From CAZGYE01 sp964530165 (GTDB lineage: Bacteria; Planctomycetota; Planctomycetia; Planctomycetales; Planctomycetaceae): a stretch of 12,370 nt of DNA. The position numbers and the translations under genes were made by a program. Shown piece after piece: positions 6,963 to 12,370 of the stretch. Position 1 is the first letter of the stretch; every line of letters begins with the position of its first letter. The notes under the pieces were generated by a model that worked only from the letters and a program-made list of their open reading frames with translations, did not search any database and was not told the origin of the DNA. Location of the stretch: contig CAZGYE010000178.1 in the NCBI GenBank assembly GCA_964530165.1, positions 1 to 12,370 of the forward strand. The letters are read 5' to 3'.

Positions 6963-7826
6963 ATGCAATCGAAGCGCTGGAAAATCCGTCTTGCTTGCGG
7001 ACTGATCCTGTTGCCCCTGGCCGGATGTTTTCCGCACTATCCGTACGGTCCGTATGGACCGGGAGCGTATCCGGGCGTCTATAACACGCCGCCAGCCGGC
7101 GCGACCGTTCCCAACGGCGCCACCATACTGCCTCCAACGACGCTGACACCACCCGCCGGCCAGGCGCCCGAGTGGCGGCAGTCTCAGGACGTCGTCTCGC
7201 CCGAACTTGACGCACCGGCCTTCAATCCGAACACGGACGGGATCAGCAATCCGGACGGGGCCAACACGGTTCCCGACTACAACGATCCCGGTGATCTCAA
7301 CGGCGGTCAGGACGACTTGAAACTCAACGAGAGCGACGCCCCAACGCCGTTCGGCTACAAACAGGACCCGCAGCGCGATGCCAACCAAAACGCGCCGCAG
7401 GAAAAGATGGCCTCACATTCGTCCGGAGAGAAAGCCGACTCGTTCGTCGACCCCATTCCAACCACGCCAGCCTCATCGACGCCCACGTTAGTCAAATCTA
7501 ATGAAACAGCCGGTCGCCGCCGTCCGAATCCGTTCGACCACGATCCCGAGAAGTATCGTTGGCTGCGCGGCGTCGTCGACTACGACGAAGCGGACAAAAC
7601 GTGGAACATCATCTATGACATGAAACCCGATCAGGCGGATCGTTTCGGCGGCAGCATCACGCTGATCGGCGATGCGCGTCTCAACGTGCTCCGCGCAGGC
7701 GACGTCGTGCTGGTGGAAGGCCGGGTCGATTCGAACGCTCACGACCGGTTGGGCAAGCCGCAATATCGAGTCGACCACCTGGCCCGCCTGGTTCCCAAGA
7801 AGCACCTGGCGCAAAGCAGCCAGTGA
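6963..7826 (+). CDS. Putative outer-surface lipoprotein with C-terminal OB-like domain
   Basis: A 287-residue protein with a lipoprotein signal: basic N-terminus QSKRWKIR, hydrophobic core, lipobox LAGC with the acylated Cys22. A Tyr/Pro/Gly-rich stretch (FPHYPYGPYGPG) follows, then about 140 residues of acidic, Pro/Asn-rich, probably disordered linker. From about residue 185 to 285 there is an ordered domain (YRWLRGVVDYDEADKTW, ITLIGD, GDVVLVEGRVD, YRVDHLARL) whose strand pattern suggests an OB fold. I infer a cell-envelope role; I do not recognise a named family. ATG 6963 was chosen because AGAGAGGA lies about 8 nt upstream and the lipoprotein signal begins there; ATG 6927 and an earlier codon at 6879 are in frame but would bury the signal. 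Confidence 0.8.
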   Translation: MQSKRWKIRLACGLILLPLAGCFPHYPYGPYGPGAYPGVYNTPPAGATVPNGATILPPTTLTPPAGQAPEWRQSQDVVSPELDAPAFNPNTDGISNPDGANTVPDYNDPGDLNGGQDDLKLNESDAPTPFGYKQDPQRDANQNAPQEKMASHSSGEKADSFVDPIPTTPASSTPTLVKSNETAGRRRPNPFDHDPEKYRWLRGVVDYDEADKTWNIIYDMKPDQADRFGGSITLIGDARLNVLRAGDVVLVEGRVDSNAHDRLGKPQYRVDHLARLVPKKHLAQSSQ

Positions 7827-7858
7827 CGGGGCGCACCCGGGCAGTGCGTCGCTGGCGC

Positions 7859-7887
7859 TTGACAAGGCGGCGTCAAATGGCCTAAAT
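7859..7887 (+). promoter_or_regulatory. Possible promoter ahead of the microprotein and TSUP permease
   Basis: A perfect -35 TTGACA (7859-7864) is followed after 17 nt by CTAAAT (7882-7887), a weak -10 matching consensus at three positions. It lies about 75 nt before the GTG at 7964. The same TTGAC also forms a 5-bp stem with GTCAA at 7872-7876. It would give the two downstream genes their own transcription start after the lipoprotein gene. Confidence 0.25.
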
Positions 7888-7963
7888 CGAGAGAGCGAAA
7901 CGTGGCCGCGCGGGAATCGGCTGCGCCATTGTCACGGAATTCTCTCGCAAAGCGGCCTGTCGA

Positions 7964-8110
7964 GTGTACAACAAGATCCTTTTCACCATGGCCTGTCTCA
8001 TTCTCCCCGTTGTCTGGGGCGTGCTGGTGAATTGGCTATTCGACCTCTGGCACGAGCGAGCCGCCGAGAAGTCTTCCGACGATCCGATCTTCCCCGATTA
8101 CCAGATTTGA
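7964..8110 (+). CDS. 48-residue single-span membrane microprotein
   Basis: From GTG 7964 the frame reads VYNKILFTMACLILPVV with one hydrophobic helix (about residues 5-27), then a charged cytoplasmic-type tail WHERAAEKSSDDPIFPDYQI-like to TGA 8108-8110. An internal ATG at 7988 would give 40 residues. Neither start has a strong ribosome-binding site. Reasons to believe it: a clean membrane helix, a polar tail, an exact fit in the 287-bp gap, and a stop codon embedded in the ribosome-binding region (TGAGGTG) of the next gene, the TSUP permease, which suggests translational coupling. From memory, short proteins ending in a similar PDYQI motif occur in other planctomycetes. The role is unknown; it could be a small subunit or assembly partner of the permease. 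Confidence 0.6.
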   Translation: MYNKILFTMACLILPVVWGVLVNWLFDLWHERAAEKSSDDPIFPDYQI

Positions 8111-8122
8111 GGTGTGGCCGGC

Positions 8123-9010
8123 ATGGAATCGCACATGCTGGACTTGGCACTGGTGACTCTGGCCGGCGGCGGTGTCGGGTTTCTCTCGGGGGTGTTCGGC
8201 GTCGGTGGTGGTTTCTTGATCGTTCCGGTTCTGAACATCGCACTGGGGATCCGCATGGATCTGGCCGTCGGCGCCGGAGCTTGTCAAGGGCTGGGTCCGG
8301 CGACCACGTCGCTTTTGGCTCGACGCATTGCGCTCTCCCATGTGCGATTGCCGTTAACGATCGCCGGCGGTTTGTTCGTCGGAGTTTTCTCCGGCACGAA
8401 TGTCCTGCAACTGGCCAAACAGCACGAAGCGATCACGATCCCATGGACCGGCAACTCTGTGCCGCCGGCCGAATTGGTGGTGTTGGTCACCTATTTCTTT
8501 CTTCTTTTGGGCGTCGGCCTCTTCGCGCTGTGGGAAGTCAGTCGGCCTCACAAGCCGGAGCTGGCGAAGACGGTCCTGACGACCCTTCGGCGGATCCCTC
8601 CGTGTGCCGAGTTTCCGGAGTTTGAGCAGCCGCGAATGTCGATACCGGTCTTATCGTGGTTCGGCCTGGTAATCGGGTTTCTGGCGGGACTGCTGGGTAT
8701 GAGCGGCGGACTGATCCTGTTGCCGGGACTGATTTACCTGTTCGGAATCCGAACCCACCAGGCGATATTCAGCTCTTTGGTCATTGTTTGGCTTGTGGCC
8801 GCCCAGTCTACGATTGCTCATGCCTGGTACGGTCACGTCAAGCTGCCGCTCGTGGTGGCGCTGTTGTTCGGCGGGACCGTGGGGGCGAGGCTTGGTTCGG
8901 AAGTGAGCGAGAAACTGGGCGGCCGGCAGTTGCGGCAAAGCTTTGGTTGGCTGCTGCTTGCCGCAGCCGCCTTAATCGGCGGCCGTCTGGGACGACTGAT
9001 GTTCGATTGA
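8123..9010 (+). CDS. TSUP (TauE/SafE family) membrane permease
   Basis: A 295-residue protein with about eight membrane segments and the two internally related TSUP motifs GFLSGVFGVGGGFLIVPVL (near residue 17) and GFLAGLLGMSGGLILLPGL (near residue 185). The first is followed by GAGACQGLGPATTSLLARR, the second by GIRTHQAIFSSL, both typical of the family. These proteins move sulfite, sulfoacetate, taurine-derived or other small organic anions across the inner membrane; which one cannot be told. ATG 8123 was chosen over GTG 8114 because GAGGTG at 8109-8114 is a good ribosome-binding site about 8 nt upstream; it overlaps the microprotein stop. A long hydrophilic cytoplasmic loop (about residues 145-175) divides the two halves. 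The gene ends 33 bp before the convergent hydrolase. Confidence 0.9.
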   Translation: MESHMLDLALVTLAGGGVGFLSGVFGVGGGFLIVPVLNIALGIRMDLAVGAGACQGLGPATTSLLARRIALSHVRLPLTIAGGLFVGVFSGTNVLQLAKQHEAITIPWTGNSVPPAELVVLVTYFFLLLGVGLFALWEVSRPHKPELAKTVLTTLRRIPPCAEFPEFEQPRMSIPVLSWFGLVIGFLAGLLGMSGGLILLPGLIYLFGIRTHQAIFSSLVIVWLVAAQSTIAHAWYGHVKLPLVVALLFGGTVGARLGSEVSEKLGGRQLRQSFGWLLLAAAALIGGRLGRLMFD

Positions 9011-9043
9011 TTGCCTGGCACTTTCGCGATTGCCCGCTTCGCC

Positions 9044-9952
9044 TTAGAATCGCTCTTCTGTCCGCGACACGGTTGAGTGGGGCAGGCTTTCCAGGGCGCC
9101 CTCCGCATCGACGTCCCGAATTGATGCGTGCCGGATGATGAATTCAACGACTCGTTCTGGATCGGGATGGTCGAAGTGATGCCCGTTGGATTTCGCGGTC
9201 CCCTTGGCGACGGAGATGATCTGCATCTTCAGGCCGAGCCGATTGAGCCGTTGCTGCAGCAGATAGGTGTTTTCCTTGGGCGGCACGACGCGGTCGTTCT
9301 CCGAAACGATGTGCAGGATTGGAATCCTGGCCTGCGTGATCGGGGAGACGTTGTCGATGGGATTCTTGCCGTAGTGGAGGGCTTCCTGTTCGGTCAGATC
9401 GTAGGCCTTCAGGCAGGCTGCCCATGCCTGGGCCGATCCAAGCCCGCCGCCCTTGCCGCCCGGCCAGCTCCCGAAATCGCAAACCGGCGTATCGGCGTAG
9501 ATGCAAGCGACCTTCTCCGGGTTCTTTACCGCCCAGTTGTAGACGAACAACCCGCCGCGACTGACACCTTCCAACGCCGGCTTCTTCGCAAAGCCGCGCT
9601 TCGTCGTGAGGTACTCGTAGAACTTGTCTCCGTAAGCCACCGCCTGCGGGCTTCCGAACAGGCCCGCCACGTCGAGATAGGCGATGTGGAAACCCTTGCC
9701 AAGCAGCGCGACGTCCATCTCCGCGTGGTAGCCGGGGAATCGGGCCCGCCACACCCATGGTTTGCCGGGAGCCGGCTTCTTCGGCACGACGATATATGCA
9801 CCGCGCCGCGCCACCGAAAAGTGAAGCTGATCGTAGCCGTGCCAAGTTGTCTTGCGGTCGAACCACTGTTGACCGGTTTCTGCACCCCACGCGGTCATGC
9901 CGGATGCGAGCAATATGAAAACACCGAACCAGTGTAGGCGATGCGGTGTCAT
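9044..9952 (-). CDS. Secreted alpha/beta-hydrolase (esterase/peptidase-like)
   Basis: 302 residues from ATG 9952: signal peptide MTPHRLHWFGVFILL to about AWGA (24), then an alpha/beta-hydrolase domain. The nucleophile elbow is GVSRGG (Ser131). The acid is probably Asp220 in HIVSENDRVVPPKEN, and the histidine His258 or His259 in NGHHFDHP. The reaction is hydrolysis of an ester, thioester or peptide bond outside the cytoplasm; the substrate is unknown, although sugar-ester deacetylation would suit the neighbouring sulfatase and oxidoreductase. An in-frame ATG at 9988 would add 12 residues before the signal and is less likely; GAGGAA lies about 12 nt before ATG 9952. The last 20 or so residues (ALESLPHSTVSRTEERF) fall after the conserved fold, and part of them is encoded by a repeat fragment at 9077-9094. 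Confidence 0.85.
   Translation of the reverse strand: MTPHRLHWFGVFILLASGMTAWGAETGQQWFDRKTTWHGYDQLHFSVARRGAYIVVPKKPAPGKPWVWRARFPGYHAEMDVALLGKGFHIAYLDVAGLFGSPQAVAYGDKFYEYLTTKRGFAKKPALEGVSRGGLFVYNWAVKNPEKVACIYADTPVCDFGSWPGGKGGGLGSAQAWAACLKAYDLTEQEALHYGKNPIDNVSPITQARIPILHIVSENDRVVPPKENTYLLQQRLNRLGLKMQIISVAKGTAKSNGHHFDHPDPERVVEFIIRHASIRDVDAEGALESLPHSTVSRTEERF
9077..9094. repeat. Partial copy of the feoB-insertion end sequence
   Basis: GTGGGGCAGGCTTTCCAG is identical to the first 18 nt of the inverted-repeat end at 2979-2996. It lies inside the 3' end of the hydrolase gene and encodes the ESLPH part of its C-terminus in the antisense reading. The second half of the palindrome is missing; it is followed by GGCGCC. 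This shows the element is dispersed in the genome. Confidence 0.75.
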
Positions 9953-10012
9953 CGTTCTGTATTTCCTCGCCACTTCACACCCAGCCATCCAATACCCGCC
10001 CGCGACGCCCGA

Positions 10013-10096
10013 CGGGTGGCAGAGTCAGAGCGCCAGCGATGGCCCTGACGTGCGGCGACAAACGGGGCCAACGCTTCGCTATGACCCCGCCACCCG
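10013..10096. repeat. 84-bp imperfect hairpin repeat between cytochrome and hydrolase genes
   Basis: Left arm 10013-10047 and right arm 10063-10096 are complementary over about 35 nt with around eight mismatches and one bulge. The outer 8 bp CGGGTGGC/GCCACCCG are perfect, and inner blocks (GTCA, AGCG, TGGCCC-like) are conserved. The loop is the 15 nt 10048-10062. It sits in the 174-bp gap downstream of the cytochrome gene and upstream of the hydrolase, both minus strand. No T-tract follows on either side, so it looks like a dispersed palindromic element rather than a canonical terminator, although it could attenuate read-through or stabilise mRNA ends. Confidence 0.7.
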
Positions 10097-10126
10097 GCCG
10101 GTAATGAAATCTGTTTCTGCCTAGTC

Positions 10127-10621
10127 TCACGGCTTCAACTGGTGCTTTCCCTTGGCGAATTTCTTGTGGCAAGCATTGCATTTCTCAAGCATCGCGGTGT
10201 AGTGCTGATGAGCCGCTTTGTAGTCCCGTTTTCTCGAGGCCAGGTAAAGCTGTCCGCCAAGGTCACGAATCACAGTGCTGAGGTTGTTCCACTCCTGGGC
10301 GTCTTCCTTGGGTGTTCGGATCAACAACAAGTTTCCACCCTCGGCGAGAATGAGAGAGCTTGATTTCACTTCCTTCCACGCATTCTTATCTTCCGGCGCC
10401 TGAGCCATCTGCATCTTGAGTCGTTTGTAAGTCGGTTCGAACACATACTCCATGAACTGGTGCATGCTGTCCACCACCGGCTGTGGCTTCAGTTGTTCCG
10501 ATCCAGCCTCGTCAGCACGAGCGACTGCGTGCTGGGTGAGTGGCAAGTCGAACTGACTCAACCAACCGGCAATACCGAATAACACGCTCGCTGCAATCAA
10601 GAAACAGACATTCTTTCGCAT
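10127..10621 (-). CDS. Exported mono-haem cytochrome, cytochrome c'-like
   Basis: A 164-residue protein with an N-terminal signal (MRKNVCFLIAASVLFG, likely cut after AVARA, residue 36). The mature part is helical: MHQFMEYVFEPTYKRLK, AWKEVKSSSLILAEGGNLLL, WNNLSTVIRDLGGQLYLAS and KAAHQHYTAMLEKCNACHKKF. A single haem-binding CNACH (Cys148, Cys151, His152) lies near the C-terminus. That arrangement of four helices with a C-terminal CxxCH resembles cytochrome c' (class II cytochrome c). It would work in the periplasm in electron transfer or gas binding; a partner is not visible. GGAGG lies 6-7 nt before the ATG, and a strong promoter is directly upstream. It is followed by the 84-bp hairpin. Confidence 0.85.
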   Translation of the reverse strand: MRKNVCFLIAASVLFGIAGWLSQFDLPLTQHAVARADEAGSEQLKPQPVVDSMHQFMEYVFEPTYKRLKMQMAQAPEDKNAWKEVKSSSLILAEGGNLLLIRTPKEDAQEWNNLSTVIRDLGGQLYLASRKRDYKAAHQHYTAMLEKCNACHKKFAKGKHQLKP

Positions 10622-10656
10622 TATTGCCCTCCACGTTTTGAGTGTTTTCGCAGGGT

Positions 10657-10685
10657 ATACTAGTTCGTGGCAAGTGGCGTGTCAA
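10657..10685 (-). promoter_or_regulatory. Sigma70-type promoter of the cytochrome gene
   Basis: On the minus strand a perfect -35 TTGACA (10685-10680) and a -10 TAGTAT (10662-10657, five of six consensus bases) are separated by exactly 17 nt. Transcription would start near 10650, giving a leader of about 29 nt with the GGAGG ribosome-binding site. This is the best promoter match I found in the window and implies the cytochrome is transcribed independently of the oxidoreductase gene upstream. The rest of the 10622-10791 gap holds nothing else I can identify. Confidence 0.6.
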
Positions 10686-10791
10686 CGTAAAGGATTCCTC
10701 ATCCCAACAATGCCTTCACGCGAAGCGCCCGTTCTCCTCGTCAATGATGAGAATGATTCTGTGGGGCAACCGCCGGAACGTTTGCGTGCGC

Positions 10792-12132
10792 TCACAGGCT
10801 CCAGCCCTTCCGATACGGCGGATTGAATAGCTGGTTGGCCGCTTCGGAGTTCTTGAACTGCAGCTTCTCGGCATTCCAATAGAGCTTCTCCTGAGTGCGG
10901 ATGGCGATGTTGCCCATCAAGACGACTGCCGCCAGCCGGCCCGCATGGTCGACGAAGTTGCTGCCCGCGGGTTTTCCGCCCTTACAGGCGTCGATCCACT
11001 CCTGATAATGTCCCGGCGATCTCGGCAGCACTTGCGGAGGTTTGCCGAACTCTTTCATCTTGGCGTCCGGCAGGAGCTGGTGGTTGAGTATCATTCCCTT
11101 CTCGCCGACAATGAGCGTACCGTCGCCCGTGAAAATATTGCGGCCAGGCTCCACTTCCTCCGGGAGCGGAGGCATCATGCCGCCGTCGTACCAGCGGAGC
11201 ATGATCTCCGGCCGGTCGCCCTCGGCCGCGAAGCGGTAGGTCACGGTCGATGCCAGCGGCGCGGTTTCGTTCTTGATCTCCGGCGGCGCGTTCCAGTGTG
11301 TCGAGCACGCCTCCACGCTCTTCGGCCAGCCGAGTTTCAGGGCCTTGAACGCGGCCGACAGGTTGTGGCAGCCGATGTCGCCTAACACACCCGTGCCGAA
11401 ATCCCACCAGCCGCGCCACGCAAACGGATGGTAACTCGGATGGTACGGCCGTTGGGGCGACGGGCCGAGCCAGAGGTCCCAATCGAGTTGCGGGGGCACG
11501 GGCGGCGTGTCCTTCGGCCGCGGTATGCCGCGCGGCGAGATGTCCGGCCGCCGGTTCGACCAGGAGTGGATCTCGCGGACCTTGCCGATCGCGTCCGCCC
11601 AGATCAGCTCACACACCAGCCGCGCCCCTTCGCTGGCTTGGCCTTGGTTGCCCATCTGGGTCGCCACCTTCGCCCGCTTGGCCGCCTTGGCAATCTCGAG
11701 GGCCTCGTGCACGCTGTGCGTCAAGGGCTTCTGGCAGAAGACGTGCTTGCCCATCTTCAGCGCCGCCATTGTGACCACCGCGTGGTTGTGGTCGGGCGTG
11801 GCGACCATGACCGCGTCGATGTCTTTCTGGGTCTCGATCATCTTGCGGAAGTCACTGTAGACCTTCGCCCGGGGGAAGCGTTTGGCCGAATGGGCCGCGT
11901 GGTGGGCGTCCACGTCGCAGATGGCTACGATGTTCTCGGTGGGCACGCTGCGAATATCGCCCGACCCCTTCCCGCCGACGCCCACGCCGGCAATGTTCAG
12001 TTTGTTGTTGGCCGACGGCTGTCCGGGCGCGCCCAGTACGTGGCGAGGAATGATGGTGAACGTGGCCGCGGCAGCCGTGCCAGCCAGAAGCTGACGCCGA
12101 CTGAACGTCTTTGTCGCACTCTTCGTACTCAT
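10792..12132 (-). CDS. Tat-exported Gfo/Idh/MocA family oxidoreductase
   Basis: A 446-residue protein. The N-terminus FSRRQLLAG (Arg12, Arg13) with a hydrophobic stretch and cleavage near VLGA (35) is a twin-arginine signal, so the enzyme is exported folded with its cofactor. The Rossmann motif GVGVGGKG (49-56) and Asp73 in AICDVD bind NAD(P). ATPDHNH (111-117) and CQKPLTHS (Lys135) correspond to the family's cofactor/catalytic segment, with Gln in place of the Glu of the usual EKP. WWDFGTGVLGDIGCHNL supplies the conserved Asp and His of the C-terminal domain. The family oxidises or reduces sugars, inositols and related compounds; secreted copies are abundant in planctomycetes and their substrates are mostly unknown. 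GGAGG lies 7 nt before the ATG, and a 25-bp palindromic repeat array begins 54 nt upstream. Confidence 0.95.
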   Translation of the reverse strand: MSTKSATKTFSRRQLLAGTAAAATFTIIPRHVLGAPGQPSANNKLNIAGVGVGGKGSGDIRSVPTENIVAICDVDAHHAAHSAKRFPRAKVYSDFRKMIETQKDIDAVMVATPDHNHAVVTMAALKMGKHVFCQKPLTHSVHEALEIAKAAKRAKVATQMGNQGQASEGARLVCELIWADAIGKVREIHSWSNRRPDISPRGIPRPKDTPPVPPQLDWDLWLGPSPQRPYHPSYHPFAWRGWWDFGTGVLGDIGCHNLSAAFKALKLGWPKSVEACSTHWNAPPEIKNETAPLASTVTYRFAAEGDRPEIMLRWYDGGMMPPLPEEVEPGRNIFTGDGTLIVGEKGMILNHQLLPDAKMKEFGKPPQVLPRSPGHYQEWIDACKGGKPAGSNFVDHAGRLAAVVLMGNIAIRTQEKLYWNAEKLQFKNSEAANQLFNPPYRKGWSL

Positions 12133-12186
12133 CGGTCAACCTCCGTCTTGCGGTGTGATTGGATTGGTCAAAGTGGTCCGTACACT

Positions 12187-12311
12187 CAGCGACGACAAGT
12201 CGTCGGTTTGGCAGCGACGACAAGTCGTCGGTTTGGCAGCGACGACAAGTCGTTGGTTTGGCAGCGACGACAAGTCGTTGGTTTGGCCGCGACGACAAGT
12301 CGTCGGTTTGG
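12187..12311. repeat. Five tandem 25-bp palindromic repeats upstream of the Gfo/Idh/MocA gene
   Basis: Five contiguous 25-bp units start at 12187, 12212, 12237, 12262 and 12287. Each contains the palindrome CGACGAC-AA-GTCGTCG followed by GTTTGG; the joining bases are CAG, changed to CCG in unit 5. Units 3 and 4 carry T for C in the right arm (GTCGTT), which would still pair as G-U in a plus-strand transcript. There are no spacers, so this is not CRISPR. The GTCGGTTTGG core is shared with the array at 6515-6568. Confidence 0.9.
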
Positions 12312-12370
12312 GTTTCTAGGAATGATCTGGGCTAGTCGAAACCAGCTCTGGAGTGTGCGGCTACTCGATG
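12312..12370. other. Right edge, no gene identified
   Basis: The last 59 bases after the repeat array contain a short inverted repeat GGTTTC/GAAACC (12311-12316 and 12338-12343) and no recognisable start of a gene. They may be the upstream part of the oxidoreductase promoter region or the end of a neighbour outside the window. Confidence 0.4.

Noticed and set aside
9026..9053. Inverted repeat GCGATT/AATCGC between TSUP permease and hydrolase as bidirectional terminator
   Set aside because: The stem is only 6 bp with a 16-nt loop and no T-tract on either strand.
9128..9937. 269-codon plus-strand open frame
   Set aside because: Antisense to the alpha/beta-hydrolase, whose Ser-Asp-His motifs and signal peptide are convincing; the length is explained by high GC content.
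12187..12311. CRISPR array
   Set aside because: The 25-bp units are contiguous and nearly identical, with no unique spacers and no cas genes. The same holds for the 30-bp units in feoB and the 18-bp units at 6515-6568.

Overview
The window looks like a piece of a planctomycete chromosome (Planctomycetota, perhaps Pirellulales-like). The basis is the gene mix: a secreted sulfatase, a Tat-exported Gfo/Idh/MocA oxidoreductase, a secreted alpha/beta hydrolase, a mono-haem cytochrome, a TSUP permease behind a tiny membrane protein, and a DtxR-FeoA fusion next to feoB. GC content is high, and short palindromic repeats are scattered between and inside genes. This assignment is inference from gene content; there is no rRNA in the window.

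Layout. Positions 1-527 (minus) hold the N-terminal 175 residues of an RmlD-like sugar-nucleotide reductase that runs off the left edge. Behind it (525-866, minus) is what looks like a frameshifted C-terminal relic of a radical SAM/SPASM protein. Together they suggest the edge of a polysaccharide or glycan locus. A 66-bp imperfect hairpin (973-1038) separates this from the iron block. That block is a membrane-anchored DtxR-type regulator with two FeoA-like domains (1140-2165), followed 2 nt later by feoB (2168-4555). feoB carries an in-frame repeat insertion with perfect 22-bp inverted ends. Its stop codon overlaps the stop of a convergent secreted sulfatase (4552-5976, minus).

Upstream of the sulfatase on the same strand are tRNA-Ser(UGA) (6035-6122) and a small basic protein of unknown function (6161-6475). 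A divergent intergenic region with 18-bp tandem repeats follows. On the plus strand come a lipoprotein with a probable C-terminal OB-like domain (6963-7826), a 48-residue membrane microprotein (7964-8110) and a TauE/SafE-type permease (8123-9010). The last two appear translationally linked. The right-hand part is all minus strand: a secreted alpha/beta hydrolase (9044-9952), an 84-bp hairpin repeat, an exported CxxCH cytochrome (10127-10621) with a good sigma70-type promoter, and the Gfo/Idh/MocA oxidoreductase (10792-12132) behind five 25-bp palindromic tandem repeats.

How the genes work together. The feo block is the only clear functional unit: an apparent metal sensor with FeoA modules plus the ferrous-iron transporter. 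The sulfatase, hydrolase and Gfo/Idh/MocA protein fit the usual planctomycete periplasmic polysaccharide and sugar metabolism, but no substrate can be read from the sequence. I see no defence system, phage, integrase, IS transposase or CRISPR array. The most unusual content is the membrane-tethered DtxR-FeoA-FeoA protein and at least four families of palindromic repeat DNA. One of these sits in frame in feoB, and another occurs as arrays ahead of two unrelated genes.
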